From Hevea brasiliensis (Eukaryota; Streptophyta; Magnoliopsida; Malpighiales; Euphorbiaceae), in NCBI RefSeq assembly GCF_030052815.1, contig NC_079507.1, positions 13,972,141 to 14,036,140 on the forward strand: DNA of 64,000 bases. Reading direction: 5' to 3'. The notes beneath the pieces were generated by a model, which worked only from the letters and a program-made list of their open reading frames with translations, ran no database searches and was not told the DNA's origin. The stretch's first letter is position 1; each line of letters starts with the position of its first letter. Made by a program: the position numbers and the translations under genes. Shown one piece after another: positions 12,328 through 24,758 of the stretch.

Positions 12328-14221
12328 GGAATCAATAATCATGTGTTTAATTGATAATTGTTATATGATTAGCAACATTATTTACATTCTCTGACCACCA
12401 CTTTGTCAGTGATTTCTGTTTGACAAAGCTCTTGTAGAAACTAATATTATACAGTGCAAATAGGGAACGTGTAATTCTGTGCAGCTCCCTGTCTCTCTCT
12501 CTCATTTGAAAATGTACCTTAACAAATTACTTTTTATTCAAAAATTGATGAAAGTACATGTTTAATTAAAATACAAGATTCATAAATGTAGAGATCTTAT
12601 TTAAGTGATCTGTTAAGTGTGGATTTGAAATGATTCATGGAGGTTTTATTTGAACTACACAAATCTCATTCCAAATGTTAGTATGCAAACAAAGTATGAT
12701 GTGTTTTTGAAATTATTTCGTATTCTTTTAACGTCGGTTTTGTTTGTTTGAATGGTTGACGCTCCTCTTCCTTTATATTTTGAATCGGACTAGATTAGTT
12801 GAATGATTTAATCCAATTCAAACTGTATATTTAAAAATATAAAAATTCAAATATTGACTATTGAGGGTCAGTTCAGGTAAAGCGCATATTAATGGTCATT
12901 TGATGTCTGAAAAATTACATTTTAACTTTTTTTTTTTAATTTAAAAAACATAAAATTGGTTAAAATGTAACAGGATAATAACTATTTTACTTTCAACAAT
13001 AACTACATGATGATTAGTTTTAGAAGTATTTTAAGGAGTTGAAAATTTAGAATTTATTATAAAACATCAAATTTAATTTTCTCATCATTCTTCTAATTTT
13101 TTAAACTTTTTATTTCTCATTCTTCTAATTAGTATGAAGTTTGAATTCTCATCATTTCTCCTCCAAATTCCTAAATAATTCATGTTTTCATTCAATATTT
13201 CACCTAGTATTTTTTTTTAAGTCAATTTTATTTTGATCCAAAATTTCAACCACTAAGGACGGACACTATGGATGAATATTTACAAAGTTAACTATGCTAC
13301 ACTCAACCTCTCCAATTTACATCACAAGAAAGCCAACATATAGACGTAAATGAGGAGGAAGATAAAGCTTCAACACAAATGAAGCAATGAAGAGTATAAT
13401 CTTACGTTTTCAATGTAAAGTTTACTAAAATTCATCTATAAAGTAAAATTAAAGTAAAATGTAGTTATTGCGGCAATAATTCAAATTCAAGGAAGGTATT
13501 GGATATGAGACTTTTCAAGGCATAAATGGATACATCGGAAATATGGATACATCAGAAATTCAAATTGATCAATTTGGATCTTTTCAAAATGCTTAAATAT
13601 TCAAATATTCCAATGAAATAAATAAAGAAGAACTAGTAATATTACCATCCTTTGAACACTTATCACTTTCATTTTAGAAAAAAAAAGCTTTCCAAAATTG
13701 TTGTTAAAATGTTCTAAATCCACAATTTAAATGTCTTACTAGAAATAAACTCAAATGCACCATTTTTAAATTATTTCAAGTGGTAAAAAAATTTATACAT
13801 TTTATTTCAAGGGATAGGATACCATATTAAGGGGCGGATCTAAAAATTTATATTAATGAGGCAATATATATACATTTGTGCGCACAAACACACACATTGT
13901 GTGTATATATGTATATTTTGTTTTATATAATTGCAAAATATTTAAAGATAAAAGCAAGTCTAGAACAAATGTTCTTTTTATTACTTCTTATAGTTTGTTT
14001 AATATTTTTGTCACATTCCAAAAAAAATTAAGGAAAAAATAAGTGTGTGATTAATGGAAATTAGAGTAAATTAATCTAATGAACTGATCAATTTAAAGGT
14101 AAATTAAATTTTTATCTTTTGCCTGTGAGAATAGATAGTGGGGTTTAGATTTTTACCAAGATAGAAGTAACAATGTACTTTAAGGATTAAAAAGTAAATA
14201 ATCAAGGACTTTGATTTTGTC
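12328..14221. other. 3' flank and intergenic DNA
   Basis: The first one to two hundred bases are presumably the 3' untranslated region, though I see no decisive polyadenylation signal. Beyond it lies AT-rich DNA. A perfect palindrome TTTGTGCGCACAAA lies at 13875-13888, and a short direct repeat (GGATACATC, twice, near 13528-13553). No gene is supported. Confidence 0.6.
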
Positions 14222-14605
14222 CATTTACAGTTGAGGGAGTTAAGGTAGCTCTTTTTGCAATGCATCCTGACAAATCCCCAAGAATATATGATTTTATTGT
14301 GGGGTTTTATTAGAAATTTTGGGATATAGTGGGACTAGAGGTGTGTAAAATTCTACGGATTTGAATCAAACATTAATTGTGCTTTTTCTAAAAAATAAGA
14401 AACTAGAGGTGGTAGGTGATCTTCAACCTATTTCTTTGTGCAATGTCATTGATAAAGGTGGTTTTATTGCTAATCGGATGAAGGTTGTTCTTGGTGATGT
14501 AGTGTTTGAAATCCAAAGTGCTTTTTATGGCTCACAACTAAATTATTAATAATGTGTTGACTGCATTGGAATGATGCATTGTTTGAAGCAGAAAAACACA
14601 AGGAA
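14222..14605 (+). pseudogene. LINE (L1-type) reverse transcriptase relic
   Basis: Translation gives the typical plant L1 reverse-transcriptase entry region: first ALFAMHPDKSP, then FWDIVG after an in-frame stop, then, in another frame, DLQPISLCNVIDK, IANRMK and QSAF. These match the order of the plant LINE RT landmarks (MHP-K-PGPDG, NPISLCNV-YK, ANR, QSAF). The copy has a frameshift near 14355 and stops, and is truncated at both sides. At its right end it is broken by the CACTA terminus at 14606, after the three bases GAA. The continuation expected beyond the CACTA element is not in the window. Confidence 0.75.
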
Positions 14606-15312
14606 CACTATAAGAAATTGCCAAAACAGAAACTGAATTTAGAAATGAATGCATATCGGTTTATAATTTGAAATAGATTTTGACATGGAAATTGAGTAGG
14701 ATGGGTCAAACCTTTTTGAACAAATTAGAAATGGATTTGAAACCGAAATTAGAAATGGAGGTTCATCCATTTCCACAATACGGGCCAAAATTTTGAGGCA
14801 AATTTAGCATCGGATTACAAATCAAATTCTGAAAATGGAAATTTAGTCAGTTTCTAATTCCCTTAATTAGAAACCAATTGTAGTTAGTTTCAAAATATTC
14901 GTTAGTATCATCAAAAGTTAAGGACATATGAGATACCGAATCCTGTCGTTTTCAAATTCCGTTTATAATCAGTTTCAAAAAGCTAAGATAGTGTTATCAA
15001 ATGTGAGCACTTATTAAAAATTGATGTCCATTGGTTTCTAACCCATTAATTAGAAGTCAATTTTATTTGATTTCAAAGGCTAAGGCTATGTTATTGAATG
15101 TGGACTATTTAAAACCAATTATCATTGATTTCAGAAGCTAAGGTAGTGTTATTAAGTGTGGAAGAAATATCAAAAATTGATTGTCATCAATTTCAAAATT
15201 TAAGGGAGTATTTTTAATTGTGAGGACATATTAGAAACTAATGATGACTTTAGTTTAAAACTCCAAGAATTAGAAATCGAATGTAGTCGGTTTCAAAAGT
15301 TAAGGTACTATT
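14606..15312 (+). mobile_element. CACTA (En/Spm-like) transposon, left part
   Basis: The end reads CACTATAAGAAA, close to the canonical plant CACTA terminus CACTACAAGAAA, and sits in LINE sequence. Behind it is an array of subterminal repeats built on ATTAGAAATCGAT, GGTTTCAAAAG(C/T)TAAGG and GTGTTATTAAGTGTGAGGAC. The array is interrupted at 15312 by copia A1 and resumes in the same orientation after 59344. No transposase gene is visible on either side. Confidence 0.8.
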
Positions 15313-15857
15313 TGTTAGTAGTATGCACTAGAGTATATTATTTAGTATGTATCTTGTACATGTTTTATTAATAAAAGATATTTTTACTTTTCCATTTATA
15401 TAACATATTTATGTGTAATAGAAAAGGTCCATTGATATTTTGTTAGAAATTCTATTCTTAAGTTGTTAAGAATATGAGTGACAATATTTCTAGCACAAAG
15501 TATCATAAATTGGTTACAATCAAGGATACTTCACAATAAGGATATGACTTATCCAGAAAGATTGTATTCATGTTTGTTCCCAATGTATTTATATGAGATA
15601 TAACTAAGATGAAATTGTGAGTCTCATACCATATAACAAACATGATAGGCACTTATGCATGATAAGTAGGCCGAACTAGTGACATTTATGATAAGCACAT
15701 GGAGTTTACTCTTGTCAATGCATTGTCATAAATCATATCAGTGCATATAATCTTTAGACCTGAGATAGCACAGTTATCTTATATATAGGTGGTTTGAGTT
15801 TGATACTGCTTTCATACTTGTACTGTCTATGGATATATGGGCATGTGTTGGCTCCTA
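15313..15857 (+). repeat. Copia A1 5' LTR, first part
   Basis: The sequence matches the start of the intact LTR at 57235. It stops at the TCCTA target site of gypsy B and continues at 50199. Confidence 0.9.
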
Positions 15858-16648
15858 TGTAACACCCCTATATGTATAGCCTGGTATATTTCACTGTTCC
15901 GGTGACTGGTGTTGGTCCGGATAATTAAGAGAATTAGAACTACATCTAAGACACCTAGATAAGCCCTGAATACAAATAATTAGTAATTGCCAAATAGTTA
16001 AGTATAAATAAGAAAAACAGAACACAAGAAGTTAAATGAGCCGGGAGTCACAACGATAAATGACCTTCTCGGGAACGATTGCGAGGTTAGTCTAAACTCA
16101 AATTTCGAACTGTAAAATATGACGCCGCTGTCCTTAGGACTATTGTGAACACAGTGGAAAAGAGAAAATCATAAAAAAGAATTTTTAAGCAGGTCAAATA
16201 ATTAGGTCATGGATCCTAAAGAAATATCGAATAACTTGTAAACCGGATCAGACCGGCGAGGGGCAATTTAGTCAATTCACCTCTAGAGGTGATTCCTGAC
16301 CTAACTGTCCAATAAAATATGAGGAATTAAAATTTTGAAATATAGATTTAAACTAAAGAAATTATGAAAAAATAAAAGGAAAAGAAAAGAAAAGAAAATA
16401 AAATAACCCCTTTATGACATCACCATGACACCATAAATCTTTTAATTTTTAATTATGAAAATTTGGGATAATACTATATTAAGGGACCAATAAAAAAAAA
16501 AAAGAAATAAAAATTGGTTCTTTCTTCTTTAACATGGACGACACTCTCTCTCCCTTTAACTCTCTCAATTCTCTCTCTTGAAACCTCCATGAAAGCTTAT
16601 TACCTAGCTTTCTAACCTCAAATTTCACCATAAATCTTTTGGGAAAAA
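15858..16648 (+). repeat. Gypsy B 5' LTR, first part
   Basis: It aligns base for base, with a few changes, to 46719-47511 of the 3' LTR and stops at the AAAAA target site (16644-16648) of copia A2. Confidence 0.9.
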
Positions 16649-17824
16649 TGAAGGAGTGAAAGCATGAAAAACACAAGTTTATACCATTGAATTCAAAAAT
16701 TTTCACCTAGGGTCACATGCATCATACAAGATTTATTTTTATCTATTTGATTTTAATGATAAACAATATATTAAAACTCTTTTAATATGTTTTTGGATCT
16801 GTATTTGCCATTTAAAATTTTAGAATTAATCAGATTAATTTTAGAATCCTAAATTAAATCAAGAACAAATATACTAACCTCTTGATGCACTGCAGCGTAT
16901 TTGTGCCTTTGGGATGAGTCTTTAGGGCACCAGATGTTGTCCCTCTAGCTTGTCGACACTAAGTTCACCTATGGCAGCCCTTGAATAGCTTCTAAAGCTT
17001 TTTCTATTAATTGGAAAAATCAAGTTTTGCCTTTTAAGAGATTAAAGATGTAAACAGGACACTAGAAATAATTTCTAGTATTTTTAATTCAAGAGATTGT
17101 TTTCTAATCTCTTGGAATTGATGAGAGTTGAAGAAGAAGAGAGAATGAAAGCTTCAAGGGTGGCTGCACAAAGGAGGCAGCAACTAATTGTTATTTTTTC
17201 TTTTCATAATAACACTTATATAGCTAGGTCACCACTTAAAACCCTTGCCACATGTCACCTTCTGATTGGTTCTAGGTTTAATTGACCCAATCACATTGTG
17301 CCAAGTGTCAAACCTATATTTAATCTTAATTTTAATCATCTTACATGATTAAAAGACATTTGGCAAGCTTTTGTGTAGTGCCATATGTCACCATCACATG
17401 GTGCTACATGTCACCTTGTGAAATGACCAAAATGCCCCTGTGTCTTAATTTTGAGTTCTCAACCCAAAATAATTATTTCTCTTCTTCTAATCAATTTATA
17501 TCAAATATAAATCAATTAATTAATCTTTATTAATTAATTTCTCATTAATTAAATTCATATTTAAATACCTTAAATATAAATTTAACTTATACTATACATC
17601 CAATAATCTGGATTTGGTTTCAAGTTATGCTAGGGACTTTGCAATCTAATTGCAAACCAAACCTATTTAATTAATCAATTAAACTCTTTAATTAATTAAT
17701 TAATTAAATCATATTTAATTTGGTGATTACTTGTGTATGTGTGTGACTTACTAGGCTCATCACTAATTGGCAATGAGACATGCCATCAACTCTTAATATT
17801 ATCAGAACTCTTTCTTACCATAAA
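16649..17824 (-). repeat. Copia A2 3' LTR, first part
   Basis: It aligns to 39314-40495 of the other LTR. It is interrupted by gypsy C at the ATAAA target site (17820-17824) and continues at 28980. The first 130 bases differ from the other LTR at roughly 5% of sites. Confidence 0.9.
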
Positions 17825-20800
17825 TGTGACACCCCTTACCCGTGTACAGTATACCCGAGTAAGCAATGTCACACGGTGTACTGGCACACTCTAATATGCC
17901 TTATTTAATTTTTATCATGCTTTTGAATATAATTTGTGAAATATAATTTATTTAAGCCATTTATCGAAATTTTCATTTATTTGAGGTTCCGAAAATTTTA
18001 AAGAAAATCCGGCAGAGTACCGGCTAAAAATGAAGAAAACAGTTCTTCGGAACCTGTTAAAAACACTTCCAATATTTGTATTCAATCATCTCAAACTCCA
18101 ATATCCAAAATCTCAACAATTTTCAATTTCGGTTCTCAACAACCTTTTCATTTCTCAAACATCCATTTCTCATAATGCTCATATACAACAATAAATAAAT
18201 GCTCAAATTTTGCATTCATAACCATAACTTTCATTATTTACATGAACATCAAAATACATTACATAAGTTCAAATACATATGAGGAAGTAAAAATTAGCTA
18301 CAAAATATCAAAATGACGCCTAGGGTCCTACCAATGCAATCGCAGGTTGAGGTGACACGGACATCGTGCGAATCGCAGGATGGACTCACCCGATCGGTTT
18401 ATCGGGCTCACGATCTGTATCTCCAGTACCTACGCATGGCAAAAGCAACGCGCTAAGCAATAATGCTTAGTGGTGCAATAATAAAATAAAGGAAATAGCA
18501 AGAAATAAATATGTAATGAATGTATATGTTATATTTGTTTGGTATTTGTATATCATTTACTTTGTCCACTTTTATTCATTTGGTTGCCCCAAGTAACCTA
18601 CACTAGACGATCGGATCGATAACGGGTAACCGCACCGGGTATCAAGTACCTCGCCGCCACACCATCGGTCACATATGCATCTCCCGGCAGGTAACGGAAT
18701 AACAAACAAGTCAGAATAATATCGTGCACAAGGCCAAATCTCAATGCAAGGTCGAATGGCTAAAAGCCATAAAATCACGAAATGGCATATTGCCATGTGC
18801 GATCGCTAATCGAACCCTATTGGCATGCCAAACTATCCAAACCAATCTTGTTAGGTATACTAGGGCATTTGAAACTTTTAAATTCTTCAATTTGTGAATT
18901 TCATGTTTTGGTGTTACTATTCACCTCATTGGTCAACAAAAATGTTGACTTTTGGATAGAAAATATGTACATTGACTTTAGCACTCCCAACATACCACAT
19001 TTCATGTTTAAAACTTGTTAGAATTGGTCACCATTACTATTTCTAACTTAAAACCAAGAGGGCAGAAAATTTCAGTTTTTGTAGCATAAGTTTGCTGTTC
19101 CATTAAGCATTGTTGCAATGGGAATTTGAAGAAATGACAAACATGAAAGTTGTTCCTTATTTTGTCTAGTTGAATTTACTTTTTTGAATCACTCCAATTG
19201 GAGTTTTGTAGCTCCAGATATGGCTCAAAAACCACAGCTGGCCTGATTGCCAATCTGCAGAATTGACCATATCTACAGTAACATGAACAGTGACTGTGAT
19301 TGCATTTTTGAATTGGTTCTGGCCATAATTTGGGGTAGGTTTCTTCACGAAAGTTGTTTTTCTATGTCTTAACTTGTTGCTGTAAAAATTTCAGGTCAAT
19401 TGACCAAATCTACAGTGAGTTATGGCCAAATGAACAGTTACACTGTTCATTTGGTCATTCTGAAATCGCTGTGGTGTCCGGATTGGGGCCAACTTTTGGT
19501 CCTCTTGCTTTGGTCTTTTGCATGGTTTCTTCAGCAAAAATGTGCCATTATAAGCCTAGTTTCATTTCCAATTGGCCAAACACCAATTGGACCAACACAG
19601 CCCAAGTTATGGCAGTCCAAGTGGACTGAAATTTCAGTCACCCCGCCGCCCTAGGGCAGCCTACACATTCACTTTGCCATACTATTTTTCAGTCCAAATT
19701 GTGGTCAACTTACCTAAAATGGTCACTAATTGACCATTAAAATGTTCTCTAACAATTTCCTAAGCCAAGTTAATTTTTCACTTCTCAAAACCCTAATTCC
19801 CATATGAGTTTTCACAAATTCCTTATTCAACTCTTTCATTCTTTGTATATGTATATGTATACACTTTAAACATAAGCTCTAGTTCACTCTAAGTCCATCA
19901 AAACAATCAAAATAATTCCTTCACAAGGGCTGCCGAAAATTCATAGTATGTATACACATAATTCTTGTTCATTTTAGTTACAATTCTTACTCAATTCAAG
20001 TTACAAATCATAAAAATAAAGAGTTTTAAGTATCTAATGCACTAACCTTGAATAGGGCAGATTTTTCCCAACTCAAACTTCACTTTCTTTCCTCTTCTTA
20101 GCTGCCAAAAGCTTCCCCTAGAGATATGGTCAAGTTTTAATGAAAGGAGTTAGGGTTTAGTGGTGTAACAAAGGAGGGAATTAAGCTTGCTTGATTGAAC
20201 ATCAATGGAGGGAGGAAAGGAAGAGGTTTCGGCTGGTTGGGGTCCAAAGGAAGAAGATGACATTTTTCTTTTATTTTCAGCCTCTTTAGTTTGTTTTAAG
20301 TGTCTTTGTTATATGGTGATTGGTGGACCATTTTTAAATGACATAATTATGATGTCACAATTCCCATTTACTTACTTTTCTTCTTACTTTTGTTTTCTTA
20401 TTTTCATTTCTCATTTTTAATAAATTTTTCAACAATATTAATTCATATTTTATGTCACAATATTTATTTACTCAATTGGACAAGTCGGCCAAAAATCACC
20501 TCTGAAGGCAAAATGACCAAAATGCCCTCCGTTTGGCTTAATTGGTCAAAATTGTCTGTACCGATTGAAAAATTTTTCTAGGTATTTTCTTGGAATTCTA
20601 ATGCCATAGGAACCTCAGTAATCCTTCTCTGGAGTCTCAAAAATTATTTTATAATTTTTCCCCCGGGTCTAGGGCTCCTCGTTGCGAGAACCGCAACTTC
20701 CCTCTGGTTACCCATCGCTTGGGCACCATCTCGTTTAACTCGGTTGTATTTTATTTCTAAAATTTTTACCAAATTTTTCTTATTAATATTTGAGTTAAAT

Positions 20801-20910
20801 ATGGTCCCTCACTGTAGTTTAAATATTTTTCCGGATGTTCTAGCTGTCCGGACCGACACCGATCACCGGAACAGCAGGATGTACGGAGTTGCTACCGGGA
20901 GGGTGTTACA
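17825..20910 (-). repeat. Gypsy C 3' LTR
   Basis: It lies at the left edge because the element is inverted. Most of it is nearly identical to the right LTR, but patches around 18335-18830 and 19470-19655 show a concentrated pattern of differences at CAG/CTG sites. On the element strand a purine-rich tract precedes the LTR (AATTAGAGGGGAAGAG, 20911-20927). Confidence 0.9.
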
Positions 20911-20929
20911 ACTCTTCCCCTCTAATTTA

Positions 20930-21985
20930 AATTTCGTCCTCGAAATTTACCTGATGCAAACAGTTGAGGGAACTGTTGCCTCATCGTCTTTTCACTTCCC
21001 AAGTTGCCTCCTCGGTGTTGTGGTGCCTCCATAGCACTTTCATCAGTGGAATCTGCTTGTTCCTCAACTCTTTCACTTCCCGAGCCAGGATCCGTAGAGG
21101 TTCTTCTTCATACGTCAAATTCGGTTGTATTTCAATTTCTTCCCTGGAGATGACATGTGAAGGATCTGAGCGTTATCTTCTGAGCATGGATACGTGAAAC
21201 ACATTATGAATCTTGTCCAGCTCTGGTGGTAAAGCTAGCCTATAGGCCACTGGACCCACACGTTCAATGACTTCATATGGGCCAATGAACCTAGGGCTTA
21301 ACTTACCTTTTCTTTCAAACCTCAGTACTTTCTTCCACGGTGACACCTTGAGGAACACTTTGTTGCCAACCACATATTCTATTTCCTTTCTCTTCCGGTC
21401 GGCATAAGATTTCTGTCTGTCTGAGGCAACCTTCAGATTGGCTTTGATTAGTTTCACTTTCTCCTCAGTCTGTTTCACCGTGTCCGCCCCACCGCTTGTT
21501 CGCCAATTCACCCAAAGACACCGAGTTCTACATTTTCTCCCATACAGTGCTTCATATGGGGCCATTTGGATGCTAGCTTGGTAGCTATTCTTGTATGCAA
21601 ATTCTGCCAGTGGGAGGTATCTATCCCAACTTCCCTCAAATTCAATGACACAACTCCTCAGCATATCCTCAAGGACCTGGATTACTCTTTCTGATTGCCC
21701 ATCCGTCTGAGGATGGAAAGCTGTGCTGAAGTGGAGTTGTGTACCCAAGGACTCATGCAACTTCTTCCAAAATCTCGATGTGAACCTTGGGTCTTGATCA
21801 GATATGATGGAAAGTGGAATTCCATGCAGTCTAATTATCTCATTGATATATAATTCTGCTAACTTCTCCAGTGAGTAGTCAGTCCTAACTGGCAGAAAGT
21901 GTGCTGACTTGGTCAATCTATCCACTATTACCCATGCTGCATCATGTTTCTTCCGGGTGAGAGGTAGACCACTTACAAAATCCAT
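20930..21985 (-). pseudogene. Gypsy C integrase and chromodomain-like tail
   Basis: The open frame 21173-21985 begins at MDFVSGLP and carries the DDE integrase core: Asp in MDF, Asp in ISDQDPRF, and Glu in QTDGQSERVIQ. These residues are all present. The usual C-terminal landmarks follow (KVFLKVSPW, GKLSPRFIGPYEV, YRLALPP, HNVFHVSMLRR). The frame then stops in CTCAGAAGATAACG. The shifted continuation encodes LTYEEEPLRIL, LRNKQIPL and KVLWRHHNTEEATWE, the end typical of chromovirus integrases that guide insertion into chromatin. The stop after MLRR could be a real frameshift or a consensus error. Confidence 0.85.
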
Positions 21986-22917
21986 AGTGACCTGATCCCA
22001 TTTCCATTCGTGTATGCGTATAGGTCAGAGCAATCTCGATGGAACTTGATGTTCGCCTTGACTTGTCGACATGTCAAGCATTTAGTCACATAGTCACTAT
22101 GTCCTTTTTCATACCAGCCACCAATATCAAGCTTCGATCATGATACATCTTTGTACTTCCCGGTGCATAGCATATACACCGGTGTGTGCCTCTTTTAGAA
22201 TATCGCCTTCAATTCCCCATTATCCGTACACACAGTCTTCCTTTGTAATAGACACCCATCCGCTTTCACCTCATGGTCGCTGCTTTTCCTCCGGGATTTT
22301 GCTCATAATAGCTAGTAACTTTTCATCTACTTTTTGCCCATCTAAAATCTGTCAGAGGTGTTTGGCCTCACTAGCAACTCAGCCAAAATAGCTCTATCTC
22401 GAATCAAAGATAGACGGGCATTCAATGATCTCAAAGTCGTGATGGACTTTCTGCTCAAAGCATCAAGAACTACATTTGCCTTCCCGTGATGGTAGTCAAT
22501 CACACAATCATAATCCTTCAGAACTCAATCCATCGCCTCTGTCAAGGTTGAGCTCCTCCGAGTTGGCAAATATTTCGTGCTTTTGTGGTCTGTAAATGTA
22601 GCACTTTTCACCATACAAGTAATGCCTCCATATCTTCATCTGAAGATAATTGCGCAAGCTCTAGATCATGGGTAGGGTAATTGCTCATGTGGCCTTAGTG
22701 CTGGAAGCATAAGCGACCACCTTTCCCTCTTGCATCAATACACACCCTAGCCCATTATGTGAGGCATCACCGTAGACCACAAAGTCTTTTCTCGACACTA
22801 GCCGTGTTAACACCGGTGCCTCTCACAACATAGCCTTCAACTTCTCAAACTGGTCCGACACTTGTCATTCCATCAAATCTAACATTCTTGTGTAACAACT
22901 TGGTCATTGGAGCAATA
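21986..22917 (-). pseudogene. Gypsy C RNase H and integrase zinc region, frame disrupted
   Basis: No long frame remains, but pieces of RNase H and the HHCC region can be read in alternating frames, in the same order as the intact-looking stretch of gypsy B (44717-45650). Nearly every departure falls at a CAG or CTG in the related element, giving CG, TCG or ACG instead. I suspect that many of these breaks are sequencing-consensus errors. Confidence 0.6.
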
Positions 22918-23725
22918 TTAAAGAAAATCCTTCACAAATCTCCTGTAATACCCAGCTAGCCCCAAGAAGCTTCGACCTCGCTTGTATTCCCGGGAGGCTT
23001 CCATTCCATCATCGCTTCTATTTTCTTGGGATCCACCTAATCCCATCACCGACACTATGTGTCCAAGGAATGCAATCTCATTCAGCCAAAAGTCACACTT
23101 GGACAACTTAGCATACAGCTTCTTTTCCTTCAGGGTTTGCAGAACAATCCTCAAATGCTCATCTTGTTCTTCACTGGTCTTGGAATGCACCAAAATATCG
23201 TCAATAAAGACCACTACGAATCGATCTAGGTATGGATGGAAGATACGGTTCATAAGGTCCATAAATGCTGCTGGTGCATTTGTTAGGCCAAAGGGCATCA
23301 CCAGAAACTCATAATGCCCATACCGGGTCCTGAATGCAGTCTTTGGCACATCTGCATCCTTCAACCTCAACTGATGATACCGATTCGAGATCAATCTTAG
23401 AAAATACTCTCGCTTCCCTTCAACCGATCAAACAGATCATCAATTCTAGGCAACGGATATTTGTTCTTCATACCACTTTATTCAATCGCCAGTAATCAAT
23501 GCAAAGCCTCAAAGTCCCATCCTTCTTCTTTACAAACAGCACTGGAGCTCCCCATGGTGACACACTGGGGTGTATGAACCCCTTATCAAGCAACTCTTGC
23601 AACTGAGTTTTCAACTCCCTCAAATCCGTGGGTGCCATCATATAAGGAGCAATGGAAATGGGTGCTGTACCCGGCAGTGTCTCAATAGCAAATTCAACTT
23701 TCCTTTCTAGTGGCAAACCAGGCAA
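22918..23725 (-). pseudogene. Gypsy C reverse transcriptase
   Basis: 23468-23725 encodes the RT entry region ([49 protein letters not shown]). 22918-23394 continues with the palm: [20 protein letters not shown] and the catalytic FIDD box at 23197-23208, then [13 protein letters not shown]. The two pieces are joined by a disrupted stretch (23395-23467). After AFLGHIVS the sequence is garbled at CAG/CTG positions before [15 protein letters not shown]. Confidence 0.85.
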
Positions 23726-23837
23726 CTCTTCGGGAAATACCTCTGGGAAATCTCTTACTGTGGGTATGTCACCCAGGTTTGGCTTAGCTCGCTAGTATCC
23801 AAAGACATGTGCTAGGTAGGCTTCAAAGATTTTCTCA

Positions 23838-24605
23838 TCATTCTTCTTGCAATCGTGGTTGAGATGACATTGGACAAGAAATCATCCTTTCACCCACAAC
23901 TGTAATCTCATTACCCTCAGGAGTTTTCAGAGAAATTCTCTTCAATTTGCAATCAACTATTGCCTGATGATGTGACAACCAGTCCATTCCCAAAATCACG
24001 TCAAACTCATGGAAGGGCAACTCAATCAGGTTTGCCAAGAATTCATACCCCTGAATCCTTAACGGGCAACCCTTGTATACCTTGTTCACCACTACACTGT
24101 GACCCAATGGATTAGTGACCAGAATGTCTTGGTCACTCTCCCCTATTAGTATCCTCCTTTCTACGGGTAAGTTGATGCAAATGTAGGAATGAATGGATCC
24201 TGGATCCACCAATGCATGCACAGGAGTATTGTAGAGGGAGAACATATCCCTGATGACGTCCGGGGCATCTTGCTCCTCCTGAGCTCTCAGGGCATAATTT
24301 CTGGTAGGTGGTCTGTTATCTGGCCTCTCTGCTGGCTCAGATGCAGGCCTCTGTGATGGTCCCACTGCGTCAGACTTACCAGATTTTCTACCTCTCTGTG
24401 GTGCAGGAGCAGGTCTGTCTGCTTGTGTTGGAGTAGCTGTAGTAGTTCTACGTGGGCAGTTCCTCAGCTGATGCTTTGTCAACCCACATCTTAAACAGGC
24501 ACCAGTTACTCTCCAACACTCTCCCTTGTTCCATTTCAGACAGTGTGGACATGCAGAAGATGTTGGGGCTGGTCCCCTGAACCCCATCCCTGGAGAGCTG
24601 CCCAC
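23838..24605 (-). pseudogene. Gypsy C nucleocapsid zinc knuckle and protease
   Basis: This is a 255-codon open frame. The CCHC knuckle is CLRCGLTKHQLRNC, a nucleic-acid binding motif of the gag end. Downstream LVDPGSIHSYI (near 24189-24213) is the aspartic-protease active site in the D-P-G-S form usual for this branch, followed by VILGMDWLSHHQAIVDC at the protease/RT boundary. It is separated from the main gag frame by two TAG codons between 24740 and 24758, at positions where CAG is plausible. Confidence 0.85.
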
Positions 24606-24758
24606 AGATGGTGTGGACTGACCTCTCCTAGGGGTGAACTGTGGCCTGGGCCCCTGAGACTGACCCTGACCATGTGGCTGACCTGAACTCTGTGCAGGTG
24701 GACCTTTGAACCTCTTCCCAGATGCAGGAGCTGAACTAGACTAACCTGGGCCCCTCTT

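Noticed and set aside
18782..20581. Several open frames repeated in both gypsy C LTRs (for example 18782-19021 and 26837-27076; 20205-20420 and 28270-28485)
   Set aside because: They repeat because LTRs repeat. They lack recognisable domains, and the LTR contexts show no coding constraint that I can see.
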